A DNA stretch of 64,000 nucleotides. Origin: JBBSBL01 sp046330255 (GTDB lineage: Bacteria; Actinomycetota; Thermoleophilia; Solirubrobacterales; Solirubrobacteraceae). The notes under the pieces were generated by a model. The model made no database searches and had not been told where the DNA came from. It saw nothing but the letters and a program-made list of their open reading frames with translations. The stretch covers positions 1,488,001 to 1,552,000 of the forward strand of contig JAXLTC010000001.1 in the NCBI GenBank assembly GCA_046330255.1, in the 5' to 3' direction. This document shows, one piece after another, positions 56,466-63,237 of this stretch (the first letter of the stretch is position 1; the number at the start of each line of letters is the position of its first letter). Both the position numbers and the translations under genes were made by a program.

Positions 56466-57749
56466 ATGACCTCGGTGCTGCACGACACGCGCTCGGCGGA
56501 GAGCTACCGGCGCGCCGCGGAGGTGATCCCCGGCGGCGTCAACTCGCCGGTGCGCGCGATGGCCGCGATCGGGCGGGACCCGGTCTTCATCGCGCGCGGC
56601 GCGGGCGCCGAGATCGTCGATGTCGACGGCAACTCCTACGTCGACTACGTCTGCTCCTGGGGCCCGCTGATCCTCGGCCACGCACGGCCGGAGGTGGTGG
56701 CGGCCGTCTGCGAGCAGGCGGCGCTGGGGACCGGCTACGGCGCGCCGACCGACGGCGAGGTGGCGCTCGCGTCCGAGGTCGCCGCCCGGATGGGTGCCGT
56801 CGAGATGCTGCGTTTGACCTGCTCGGGAACCGAGGCGACCATGAGCGCGCTGCGGCTCGCCCGCGCCGTGACCGGCCGCGAGCGGGTCCTGAAGTTCGCC
56901 GGCGCCTACCACGGACACGTCGACGGGCTGCTCGCGGAGGCGGGGTCCGGCCTCGCGGCGCAGGGGATCCCGTCGAGCCCGGGTGTGCCGCAGGGCGCCG
57001 CCGCCGCGACCGTCGTCGTCCCCTGGAACGACCCGGACGCGCTCGTCGCGGCGACCGGCGGCGAGGACCTCGCGGCGATCATCGCGGAGCCCTGCCCGGC
57101 GAACATGGGGGTGGTGCCGCCGCTCCCGGGGTTCCTCGACCTGCTGCGCGAGCGCGCGGACGCGTGCGGCGCGCTGCTCGTGCTCGACGAGGTGATCACG
57201 GGCTTCCGCGTGAGCCGCGGCGGCGCCCAGGAGCTGTGCGACCTGCGGCCGGACCTGGTGGTGCTCGGCAAGGTGCTGGGCGGCGGGCTCCCGGCGGCCG
57301 CATACGGCGGGCGGCGTGAGCTGATGAAGCGGGTCGCCCCGGAGGGCGACGTCTACCAGGCGGGCACGCTGGCGGGCAACCCGCTCGCGGTCGCCGCCGG
57401 GCTCGCGACGCTGCGGCTCCTCGACGAGCAGGCCTACGTGACGCTCGCCGCGACCACCGCGACCCTCGCCGCGGGGCTGCGCGAGGCCGCCGGGGACGCT
57501 CCCGTCCACGTCGCGGAGGCGCCCGGGCTGCTGACGGTCTTCTTCCGCTCCGAGCCGGTACGGGACTACGAGGACGCGCGCTCGTGCGACCTCGAGGCCC
57601 ACGCCGCCTGGTGCCGCGCGCTGCTCGCCCGCGGCGTGTTCCCGCCGCCCTCCCCGTTCGAGGCCTGGTTCCCGTCGCTCGCGCACGGGCCCGACGTCGT
57701 CGAGCGGACCCTGGAGGCCGCGGCCGCCGCCTTCCGGGAGATCGCGTGA
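56466..57749 (+). CDS. hemL: Glutamate-1-semialdehyde 2,1-aminomutase
   Basis: A 427-residue PLP enzyme that converts glutamate semialdehyde to aminolevulinate. VIPGGVNSPVRAM at the N-terminus, LTCSGTEATMSALRLARAVT (about 119-138), KFAGAYHGHVDGLLAEAGSG, LLVLDEVITGFRVSRGGAQE and VVLGKVLGGGLPAAAYGG with Lys269 for the Schiff base are diagnostic. ATG at 56466. It supplies substrate for hemB two genes upstream. Confidence 0.96.
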   Translation: MTSVLHDTRSAESYRRAAEVIPGGVNSPVRAMAAIGRDPVFIARGAGAEIVDVDGNSYVDYVCSWGPLILGHARPEVVAAVCEQAALGTGYGAPTDGEVALASEVAARMGAVEMLRLTCSGTEATMSALRLARAVTGRERVLKFAGAYHGHVDGLLAEAGSGLAAQGIPSSPGVPQGAAAATVVVPWNDPDALVAATGGEDLAAIIAEPCPANMGVVPPLPGFLDLLRERADACGALLVLDEVITGFRVSRGGAQELCDLRPDLVVLGKVLGGGLPAAAYGGRRELMKRVAPEGDVYQAGTLAGNPLAVAAGLATLRLLDEQAYVTLAATTATLAAGLREAAGDAPVHVAEAPGLLTVFFRSEPVRDYEDARSCDLEAHAAWCRALLARGVFPPPSPFEAWFPSLAHGPDVVERTLEAAAAAFREIA

Positions 57750-58312
57750 GCGCGCCGCGCAGCGCGCAGGAGGCGGGACTTCGCCTCGCCCGCGCGATCC
57801 GGGCCGACGACGCCCTGCTGGGGTCCGCGGTCGCGGAGCCGCTCGCCGAGACGCGCGAGCACGAGCAGGCGCCGATCCAGGCGGCGGTCGCCGGACCCCG
57901 CGCCGCGGACAGGTCGGATGAGTACGAGCTCGCGCTGGAGGCCATCCGCGAGGGCTACCGGCTGCACTTCGGCGCGGGGGAGGTGGTCCGCCCCGAGGAT
58001 CCCGACCTGGCCCTTCTCGGCGGCGATCGCCTGTACGCGATGGGCCTGGCGAAGCTCGCCGAGCTCGGGGACCTGGCCGCGATCGGCGAGCTGGCCGACG
58101 TGATCTCGCTCTGCGCGCAGGCACACGCCGAGGGCGACCCCGAGCGCGCCGAGGCCGCCTGGGAGGCCGGCGTGGCGGCCGTCGGGCACGGCTCGCCGGA
58201 CGGCCACCCGGCGGCGAAGGCGCTGGCTCGCGAGGGCGCGCCGGGCGCGGCGGCGGCGCTGCGGGAGGCCGCCGCACGGCGCGGAGCGCCACCCGGTCCG
58301 GCGGTGGATTAG
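57746..58312 (+). CDS. Unknown protein between hemL and qcrA
   Basis: A 188-residue soluble protein that is mostly helical and rich in Ala, Glu and Leu. GTG at 57746 overlaps the hemL stop (GTGA). A clear opening block is EYELALEAIREGYRLHFGAG, then GDRLYAMGLAKLAELGDLAA and ELADVISLCAQAHAEGDP; no enzyme motif or zinc site is seen. Its stop codon TAG is the start of the TAGGAT -10 element of qcrA. Position suggests a role in heme delivery or respiratory assembly, but no function is claimed. Confidence 0.72.
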   Translation: MSAPRSAQEAGLRLARAIRADDALLGSAVAEPLAETREHEQAPIQAAVAGPRAADRSDEYELALEAIREGYRLHFGAGEVVRPEDPDLALLGGDRLYAMGLAKLAELGDLAAIGELADVISLCAQAHAEGDPERAEAAWEAGVAAVGHGSPDGHPAAKALAREGAPGAAAALREAAARRGAPPGPAVD

Positions 58313-58315
58313 GAT
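58310..58315 (+). promoter_or_regulatory. -10 element TAGGAT of the qcr operon, overlapping a stop codon
   Basis: TAGGAT includes the TAG stop of the preceding gene and lies 44 bases before the qcrA ATG. A leader of about 37 bases would contain CCGGAG as binding site. Confidence 0.4.
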
Positions 58316-58359
58316 TCGCTCGCCTCGGCGGGACCCACCCGCCCGGCGGTCCGGAGTTC

Positions 58360-59052
58360 ATGCCCGACAAGCGCGAAGCCTCCAAGTCGAAGTACACAGC
58401 CGACCGCGGCGCGCCCGGCGCGTTCGAGGGCGAGACGGTCACGCGCCGCCACTTCATGACGGTCAGCGGCCAGGCGCTCGGCGGGATCGCCGCCGCGGCG
58501 TTCACGCTGCCCGCGCTCGGCTTCGCGCTCGGCCCGGTGTTCGAGCGCCAGGACGCCAAGTGGCAGGTGGTCGGCGGTGTCGACGACTTCAGTCCCGACA
58601 CCTACGTCCCGCGCACGATCACGATCGTCGACGGCGTCGGCGAGGCCGGCAAGTCGACGGTCTTCATGCGCCGCCACAACCCGGAGATCGACGGGCCCCA
58701 GGTCGACCAGTACGACCGCTACATCGCGATCTCGTCGCGCTGCATGCATCTCGGCTGCCCGGTGCGCTTCGTCGAGGCCGCGGAGCGCTTCGTCTGCCCG
58801 TGCCACGGAGGCGTGTACGGCTTCAAGGGGGAGGTGACCGGCGGCCCGCCCGTGCGTCCGCTGGACCGCTTCTACACGCAGGTGCGCGGGCGTGTAGTGC
58901 AGGTCGGCGCCCGCTACAGCGTGAACTCGGAGTTCAAGCGCTTCGACCCGCGCGACCCCGGCGAGGCGCTGGACGGCATCGGCCAGTACCTCTACCCGCC
59001 GCGGCTCTCGACCGCGCCGCCGCCGCCGAACTCCGGCCAGAGCGCCTGGTGA
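58360..59052 (+). CDS. qcrA: Rieske iron-sulfur subunit of menaquinol-cytochrome c reductase
   Basis: A 230-residue Rieske protein with one N-terminal membrane helix (about 38-60). VTRRHFMT (Arg29-Arg30) is a Tat-type twin-arginine motif, so export as a folded protein is likely; tatA and tatC are encoded 4 kb downstream. The cluster motifs are CMHLGC (Cys128, His130, Cys133) and CPCHGG (Cys146, Cys148, His149): Cys128, His130, Cys146 and His149 bind the 2Fe-2S and Cys133-Cys148 form the disulfide. It lacks the extra helices of mycobacterial QcrA. It is first of three complex III genes. Confidence 0.95.
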   Translation: MPDKREASKSKYTADRGAPGAFEGETVTRRHFMTVSGQALGGIAAAAFTLPALGFALGPVFERQDAKWQVVGGVDDFSPDTYVPRTITIVDGVGEAGKSTVFMRRHNPEIDGPQVDQYDRYIAISSRCMHLGCPVRFVEAAERFVCPCHGGVYGFKGEVTGGPPVRPLDRFYTQVRGRVVQVGARYSVNSEFKRFDPRDPGEALDGIGQYLYPPRLSTAPPPPNSGQSAW

Positions 59053-59056
59053 GGAG

Positions 59057-59872
59057 ATGAAGCTCAAGCCGTCCGCCCCTCCCGTGCCGCCCGCCCTCCA
59101 GCCGAAGCCCAAGCGACCGGGCACCGGCGAGGGCCGCCCCTCGACGGCGACCGAGCACGCCAAGGAGGGCGGCACCTCGGCGGTCGGCTGGATCGACGAG
59201 CGCACCTCGCTCTCGGGCGGTCTGCGCTGGCTGATGTTCCGCAAGGTGCCGAAGGGCACCAACTGGTTCTACACGCTCGGCTCCGCGACGATGTTCGCCT
59301 TCCTCTCCCAGGCCGTGACAGGCGTCTTCCTGGCGATGTACTACCGGCCCGACGGGGCGGGCGGCGCCTACGAGTCGATCCGCTACGTCACCAACGAGGC
59401 GTTCCTCGGCGAGTTCGTGCGCGGAATGCACAAGTGGGGCTCGTCGGTGATGGTGATCCTGATCTTCCTCCACATGGCGCGCACGTTCTTCTTCGGCGCC
59501 TACAAGTACCCGCGCGAGCTGAACTGGGTCATCGGCGTGGTGCTGCTGATCCTCACGATGACGATGTCGTTCACGGGCTACCTGCTGCCGTTCGACCAGC
59601 GCGCCTACTGGGCGACGATCGTCGGCGTGAACATCAACGGGACCGGCCCGATCATCGGGCCCTACCTGTCCGACTTCCTGCGCGCCGGCCCCGAGTTCGG
59701 CGCGACCACGCTGTCGCGCTTCTACTCGATCCACATGCTGCTGGTCCCCGGCGCGATCGCGGCGCTGATCGGGGCGCACCTCTATCTGGTGGCGAAGCTC
59801 GGCACCACCGCGCCGCCGTGGCTGAAGGCGTCGCCCGAGGGCACCGCTCCGCAGCAGAAGGTCTCGGCGTGA
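59057..59872 (+). CDS. qcrB: Cytochrome b N-terminal half (b6-like) of menaquinol-cytochrome c reductase
   Basis: A 271-residue cytochrome b with four main helices and the four heme-binding His in helices 2 and 4: FVRGMHKWGSSVMVILIFLH and IHMLLVPGAIAALIGAHLYL. LTMTMSFTGYLLPFDQRAYW is the helix 3 and Qo-site part. A Pro-rich N-terminus of about 50 residues precedes an amphipathic helix. It is the b6-type half; the other half is in the following gene. ATG follows GAGGAG. Confidence 0.94.
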   Translation: MKLKPSAPPVPPALQPKPKRPGTGEGRPSTATEHAKEGGTSAVGWIDERTSLSGGLRWLMFRKVPKGTNWFYTLGSATMFAFLSQAVTGVFLAMYYRPDGAGGAYESIRYVTNEAFLGEFVRGMHKWGSSVMVILIFLHMARTFFFGAYKYPRELNWVIGVVLLILTMTMSFTGYLLPFDQRAYWATIVGVNINGTGPIIGPYLSDFLRAGPEFGATTLSRFYSIHMLLVPGAIAALIGAHLYLVAKLGTTAPPWLKASPEGTAPQQKVSA

Positions 59873-60612
59873 ACCTCCGCGAGAAGGAGGCCTACCTCCG
59901 CGAGTACAACGCGCTGAAGGCGAAGGGCAAGCCGTTCTTCCCCTATGCCGTCGGCAAGGACGCGGCCATGGCCTGCGTCGTGATGGTGGTGATCATCGCG
60001 ATGTCGATCGTGCTCGGCGCGGAGTTGGGGCCCAAGGCGGACCCCACCACCACCACCTACGTGCCGCGCCCGGAGTGGTACTTCTTCTTCCTCTTCGAGC
60101 TGCTGCGGATCATCAAGCCGCCGGAGCTGGTGCCGCTCGCGACGATCGGCATCCCGACGATCTGCATGATCCTGCTGTTCCTGCTGCCGTTCTACGACCG
60201 CAGCGCGGAGCGCCACCCGCTGCGCCGCCCGGTGGCCACCACGGCCGGGATCCTCACGATCGTCGCGATGGGCTATTTGACCTACCTCGGAGCGAGCGCG
60301 GGCTCGCCCAACTCCGTGGACCTGAAGCCGCCCAGCGGCCTGCGCGGCCAGCAGCTCGCCGCCTGGGAGCAGGGGAGGCTCGTGGTCGGGCAGTCGGGGT
60401 GCCTGGCGTGCCACAAGATCGGCGAGAACGGCAACGACGGCCCCGGGCCCGAGCTCACCGCGATCGCATCCAAGCTCCCGCAGGCCGCGATCGCGCAGAC
60501 GCTGCGCAACCCGACGGCGCCGATGCCGTCGTTCTCCTCGCTCGAGAAGCAGAACCCCGAGAAGTTCAACGCGATGGTCGCGTTCCTCGGGCAGCTCAAC
60601 GGACAGGACTGA
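59869..60612 (+). CDS. qcrC: Fused cytochrome b C-terminal half (subunit IV-like) and cytochrome c of menaquinol-cytochrome c reductase
   Basis: A 247-residue fusion. Residues about 1-145 form three helices of a subunit IV-type cytochrome b end with the Qo-site PEWYFFFLFELLR (Pro68-Glu69-Trp70-Tyr71). Residues about 160-247 form a single-heme cytochrome c with CLACH (Cys178, Cys181, His182) and a likely axial Met219 in APMPSF. Bacillus QcrC has the same b/c fusion. GTG at 59869 overlaps the qcrB stop. It differs from the two-heme QcrC of mycobacteria. Confidence 0.94.
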   Translation: MNLREKEAYLREYNALKAKGKPFFPYAVGKDAAMACVVMVVIIAMSIVLGAELGPKADPTTTTYVPRPEWYFFFLFELLRIIKPPELVPLATIGIPTICMILLFLLPFYDRSAERHPLRRPVATTAGILTIVAMGYLTYLGASAGSPNSVDLKPPSGLRGQQLAAWEQGRLVVGQSGCLACHKIGENGNDGPGPELTAIASKLPQAAIAQTLRNPTAPMPSFSSLEKQNPEKFNAMVAFLGQLNGQD

Positions 60613-60614
60613 CC

Positions 60615-60633
60615 GCGGCCGTCCGCCGGCCGC
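60615..60633 (+). terminator. Terminator-like hairpin after qcrC
   Basis: GCGGCCG-TCCGC-CGGCCGC, a perfect 7-base stem with 5-base loop, starts 3 bases after the qcrC stop. No T-run follows. Confidence 0.45.
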
Positions 60634-60655
60634 CGCCCCCCCGCCGGGGCGCTCC

Positions 60656-60661
60656 TACCAT
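60656..60661 (+). promoter_or_regulatory. -10 element TACCAT of menG
   Basis: TACCAT ends 6 bases before the ATG at 60668, a leaderless layout directly after the qcr hairpin. Confidence 0.5.
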
Positions 60662-60667
60662 CGGCCA

Positions 60668-61405
60668 ATGACCCCGAGCGCGCAAAGCACGGCGCAACCG
60701 GACGGCGCGGGCACCCTGCCCGAGGCCGAGGTGCGCGCGATGTTCGACCGGATCTCCGGCGTCTACGACCGCATGAACCAGGTGATGACCGCCGGGCTCC
60801 ACCACCGCTGGCGCGCGCGCGCCGCCGACCTCGCGCTCGTGGCCGCCGGCGATCGCGTGCTCGACGTCGCGACGGGCACCGGCGACCTGGCCTGCGAGCT
60901 CTCACGGCGCGTCGCGCCGGGCGGAGAGGTCGTCGCCTGCGACTTCTCCGAGCGGATGCTCGCGCTCGCGCGCGCCAAGCCGGTCCCCGGCGCGCCGGTG
61001 CGCTTCGAGCAGGCCAACGCGCTCGAGCTCCCCTACGCGAACGACGAGTTCGCGGCGGCGACGGTGGGGTTCGGCGCGCGCAACCTCTCCGATCTCGACG
61101 CTGGACTGCGCGAGATGGCACGCGTGGTGCGGGTGGGCGGGCGCGTCGTGGTGCTCGAGATCACCACGCCGTCCCGCCCGCCGCTGTCGACGTTCTTCCG
61201 GATGTGGTTCGACTCGATCGTCCCGCGCCTGGGCACGCTCGCCGGCGAGAGCGACGCCTACCGCTACCTGCCGAGCAGCGTGCGGCGCTTCCCCGGGCCG
61301 CGGGAGCTCGCGGAACGCATGCGCGCCGCCGGGATGCCGGAGGTCCGCGGCTTCGTCACCGCGGGCGGGATCATCGCCGTTCACGCGGGGACGGTCGGGC
61401 CGTGA
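60668..61405 (+). CDS. menG: Demethylmenaquinone methyltransferase (UbiE/MenG)
   Basis: A 245-residue SAM-dependent C-methyltransferase that makes menaquinone, the electron donor of the qcr complex encoded just upstream. FDRISGVYDRMNQVMTAGLHHRWR is family-specific (read in parts); VLDVATGTGDLACELSRRVA is the SAM loop (about 60-79); FAAATVGFGARNLSDLDAGLREMARV and PGRV-like RVGGRVVVLEITTP complete it. Its stop overlaps the prenyl synthase (GTGA), so both are one unit. Confidence 0.94.
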   Translation: MTPSAQSTAQPDGAGTLPEAEVRAMFDRISGVYDRMNQVMTAGLHHRWRARAADLALVAAGDRVLDVATGTGDLACELSRRVAPGGEVVACDFSERMLALARAKPVPGAPVRFEQANALELPYANDEFAAATVGFGARNLSDLDAGLREMARVVRVGGRVVVLEITTPSRPPLSTFFRMWFDSIVPRLGTLAGESDAYRYLPSSVRRFPGPRELAERMRAAGMPEVRGFVTAGGIIAVHAGTVGP

Positions 61406-62373
61406 GCGCGGCGGCGGGCGCCGAGCCCGTCCTGCGCGCGGCGGGGCCGGGCGTGGAGGCGGCGCTCGCGCGGGTCGAGGAGCGCCTCGCAGAGCTCGCG
61501 GCCGGCCACGGATCGCTGCTCGCGCGCCATGCGGGCGCGACGATCGCCGCCGGCGGCAAGCGGCTGCGGCCGCTGCTGGTGCTGCTCGCCGCCGGCGAGC
61601 GCGCATCGGGCGGCCAGGAGGCCCTGCGCGCGGCGGTGGCGGTCGAGTTGGTGCACAGCGCCACCCTCGTCCACGACGACGTGCTGGACGCCTCCGCGCT
61701 GCGCCGGGGGCGGCCGACCGTCTGGTCGCGGGCGGGACGCGAGATGGCCACGGCGACCGGCGACCTGCTCTTCTCGCGGGCGTTCGCCGAGCTCGCGCAG
61801 GGCGATCGCACCGACCAGGTCAGGGTCTTGTCGGACGCGAGCTCGGCGCTGGCGCGCGGCGAGCTGATGCAGCGCGCGGACGCGTGGGACGCCGGCATCG
61901 GGACCGAGCGCTACCTGCGCCGCTGCGAGCTGAAGACGGCGCGCCTGTTCGAGGCGGCGTGCCGGCTCGGTGCGCTCGCCGGCGGCTCGCACGACGCCGA
62001 GCTCGGGGCCTTCGGCCGGCGGATCGGGCTCGCCTTCCAGCTGCTCGACGACGTGCTCGACGTCTCAGGGCCGCCGGAGCGGACGGGCAAGCCGCGCGGG
62101 ACCGACCTGCTCGACGGAACGGTCACGCTGCCGCTGATCCTCGCACGGGAGCGCGATCCGGCGATCGCCGCGGCCGACCTGCGCGAGCTCTCGGGCGAGG
62201 CCGCCGCGGCCGAGGTCTGCGACGCGATCGCAGCGACCGGCGCGCTCGAGGACGCCCGCCGCCGCGCGCTGGCGATCGCAGGCGAGGCGACGGCCTCGTT
62301 GCCCGATCTGCCGGCCGACCGCCGGGAGGCGTTCGCGTTGCTCGCGGAGGGCGTGGTCGACCGCTACGCGTAG
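61402..62373 (+). CDS. Polyprenyl (heptaprenyl-type) diphosphate synthase
   Basis: A 323-residue trans-prenyl chain elongating enzyme, probably making the menaquinone side chain given its coupling to menG. The first Asp-rich motif is ATLVHDDVLDASALRRGRPT (DDVLD, about 92-96) and the second LAFQLLDDVLDVSGPPERTG (about 216-220). GGKRLRPLLVLL and GEL-motif SSALARGELMQRADA are present. GTG start at 61402 overlaps menG. Chain length cannot be read reliably. Confidence 0.92.
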   Translation: MSAAAGAEPVLRAAGPGVEAALARVEERLAELAAGHGSLLARHAGATIAAGGKRLRPLLVLLAAGERASGGQEALRAAVAVELVHSATLVHDDVLDASALRRGRPTVWSRAGREMATATGDLLFSRAFAELAQGDRTDQVRVLSDASSALARGELMQRADAWDAGIGTERYLRRCELKTARLFEAACRLGALAGGSHDAELGAFGRRIGLAFQLLDDVLDVSGPPERTGKPRGTDLLDGTVTLPLILARERDPAIAAADLRELSGEAAAAEVCDAIAATGALEDARRRALAIAGEATASLPDLPADRREAFALLAEGVVDRYA

Positions 62374-62404
62374 GGGGCCGGCGCGCCGCTCCGCCCGTCC
62401 GCGA

Positions 62405-62812
62405 TCAGAAGTCCATCGGGTACAGATGGCCCGCCCGCAGCGCGGACACGAAGCGATCGACCTGATCCTCCATGTTCGCGCGCTCGAGGCGCTCCAGGTC
62501 CTTCGAGAGCTCCTCCCAGCCGCTCGCGAGCTCTTCCTCGAAGCGCTCGACGACCTCCTGGGCGAAGATCCCGTCGCCGTGCCACTCGCAGCTGGGGCAG
62601 CGCAGGCTGACCTCCCAGTGCCCGGGGCCGGCCTCCGACCAGTCCAGCGGCTGGACGTACGGTGCCTCGCAGCGCGGGCACACATGCAGCCCCTCGACCG
62701 TTCCGTCCGCGCCCACGGCCGGATCCGGCCCGGAGAAGTACACGACCTCGATCGTGCGGCCACTGGGCAGGACTACGCGACGTACGGCGTGGTGGGCAGG
62801 TTCGGGACTCAT
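62405..62812 (-). CDS. Zinc-ribbon protein of unknown function
   Basis: A 135-residue acidic protein with two CxxC knuckles, CPRC and CPSC, about 25 residues apart (GLHVCPRCEAPYVQPLDW, VSLRCPSCEWHGDGIFAQEV), that would bind one zinc. The C-terminal third is helical (VVERFEEELASGWEELSKDL). The ATG at 62812 is chosen: further upstream the frame runs into the tatA promoter. The family is seen in actinobacteria but its role is not known. It is divergent from tatA and convergent with the prenyl synthase. Confidence 0.72.
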   Translation of the reverse strand: MSPEPAHHAVRRVVLPSGRTIEVVYFSGPDPAVGADGTVEGLHVCPRCEAPYVQPLDWSEAGPGHWEVSLRCPSCEWHGDGIFAQEVVERFEEELASGWEELSKDLERLERANMEDQVDRFVSALRAGHLYPMDF

Positions 62813-62888
62813 CGTCGGACCCTCGGTTGGGCCGGTATCGGCGCTCGCGACCAGTTGCTTGAGCTTGCGCCCCCGGCGCCCGCGACCG

Positions 62889-62894
62889 ATACCC
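62889..62894 (+). promoter_or_regulatory. -10 element TACCCT of tatA
   Basis: TACCCT lies 33 bases before the ATG at 62928; the leader carries CCGGAGG as ribosome binding site. Confidence 0.45.
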
Positions 62895-62927
62895 TGGGGC
62901 GAGAAGCCCCACACCGGAGGCAGTCGG

Positions 62928-63218
62928 ATGTTCAGCCAGGTCGGCCCACTAGAGATCGTCGTCGTACTCGTCATCGTGCTGCTCATCTTCGGGCCCAAGC
63001 GCCTGCCGCAGCTCGGGCGCCAGATGGGCCGCGGGATGCGCGAGTTCAAGGACTCGGTCACCGGCGATCGCGACGACGGCGACGATCGCGCGCTCGACGC
63101 CGCGCCGGAGGATCGCGAGCCCGCGGCCAAGCAGGCAGCGGAGCCGGCGAAGGAGCCGGTCGCGGCGGAGGGGTCGGCGCGCGAGCACGACGCCGCCGAC
63201 GGCGAGCCGCGCTCCTAG
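62928..63218 (+). CDS. tatA: Sec-independent (Tat) translocase protein TatA
   Basis: A 96-residue TatA/E-type protein: membrane helix GPLEIVVVLVIVLLIFGPKRLP (in parts) with the FGPKRLP hinge, amphipathic helix LGRQMGRGMREFKDSV and an acidic/Ala-rich tail. GGAGG lies upstream of the ATG at 62928. It precedes tatC by 19 bases. It would form the pore for folded twin-arginine substrates such as QcrA. Confidence 0.94.
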   Translation: MFSQVGPLEIVVVLVIVLLIFGPKRLPQLGRQMGRGMREFKDSVTGDRDDGDDRALDAAPEDREPAAKQAAEPAKEPVAAEGSAREHDAADGEPRS

Positions 63219-63237
63219 CGACGGCAACGGCGACCGG

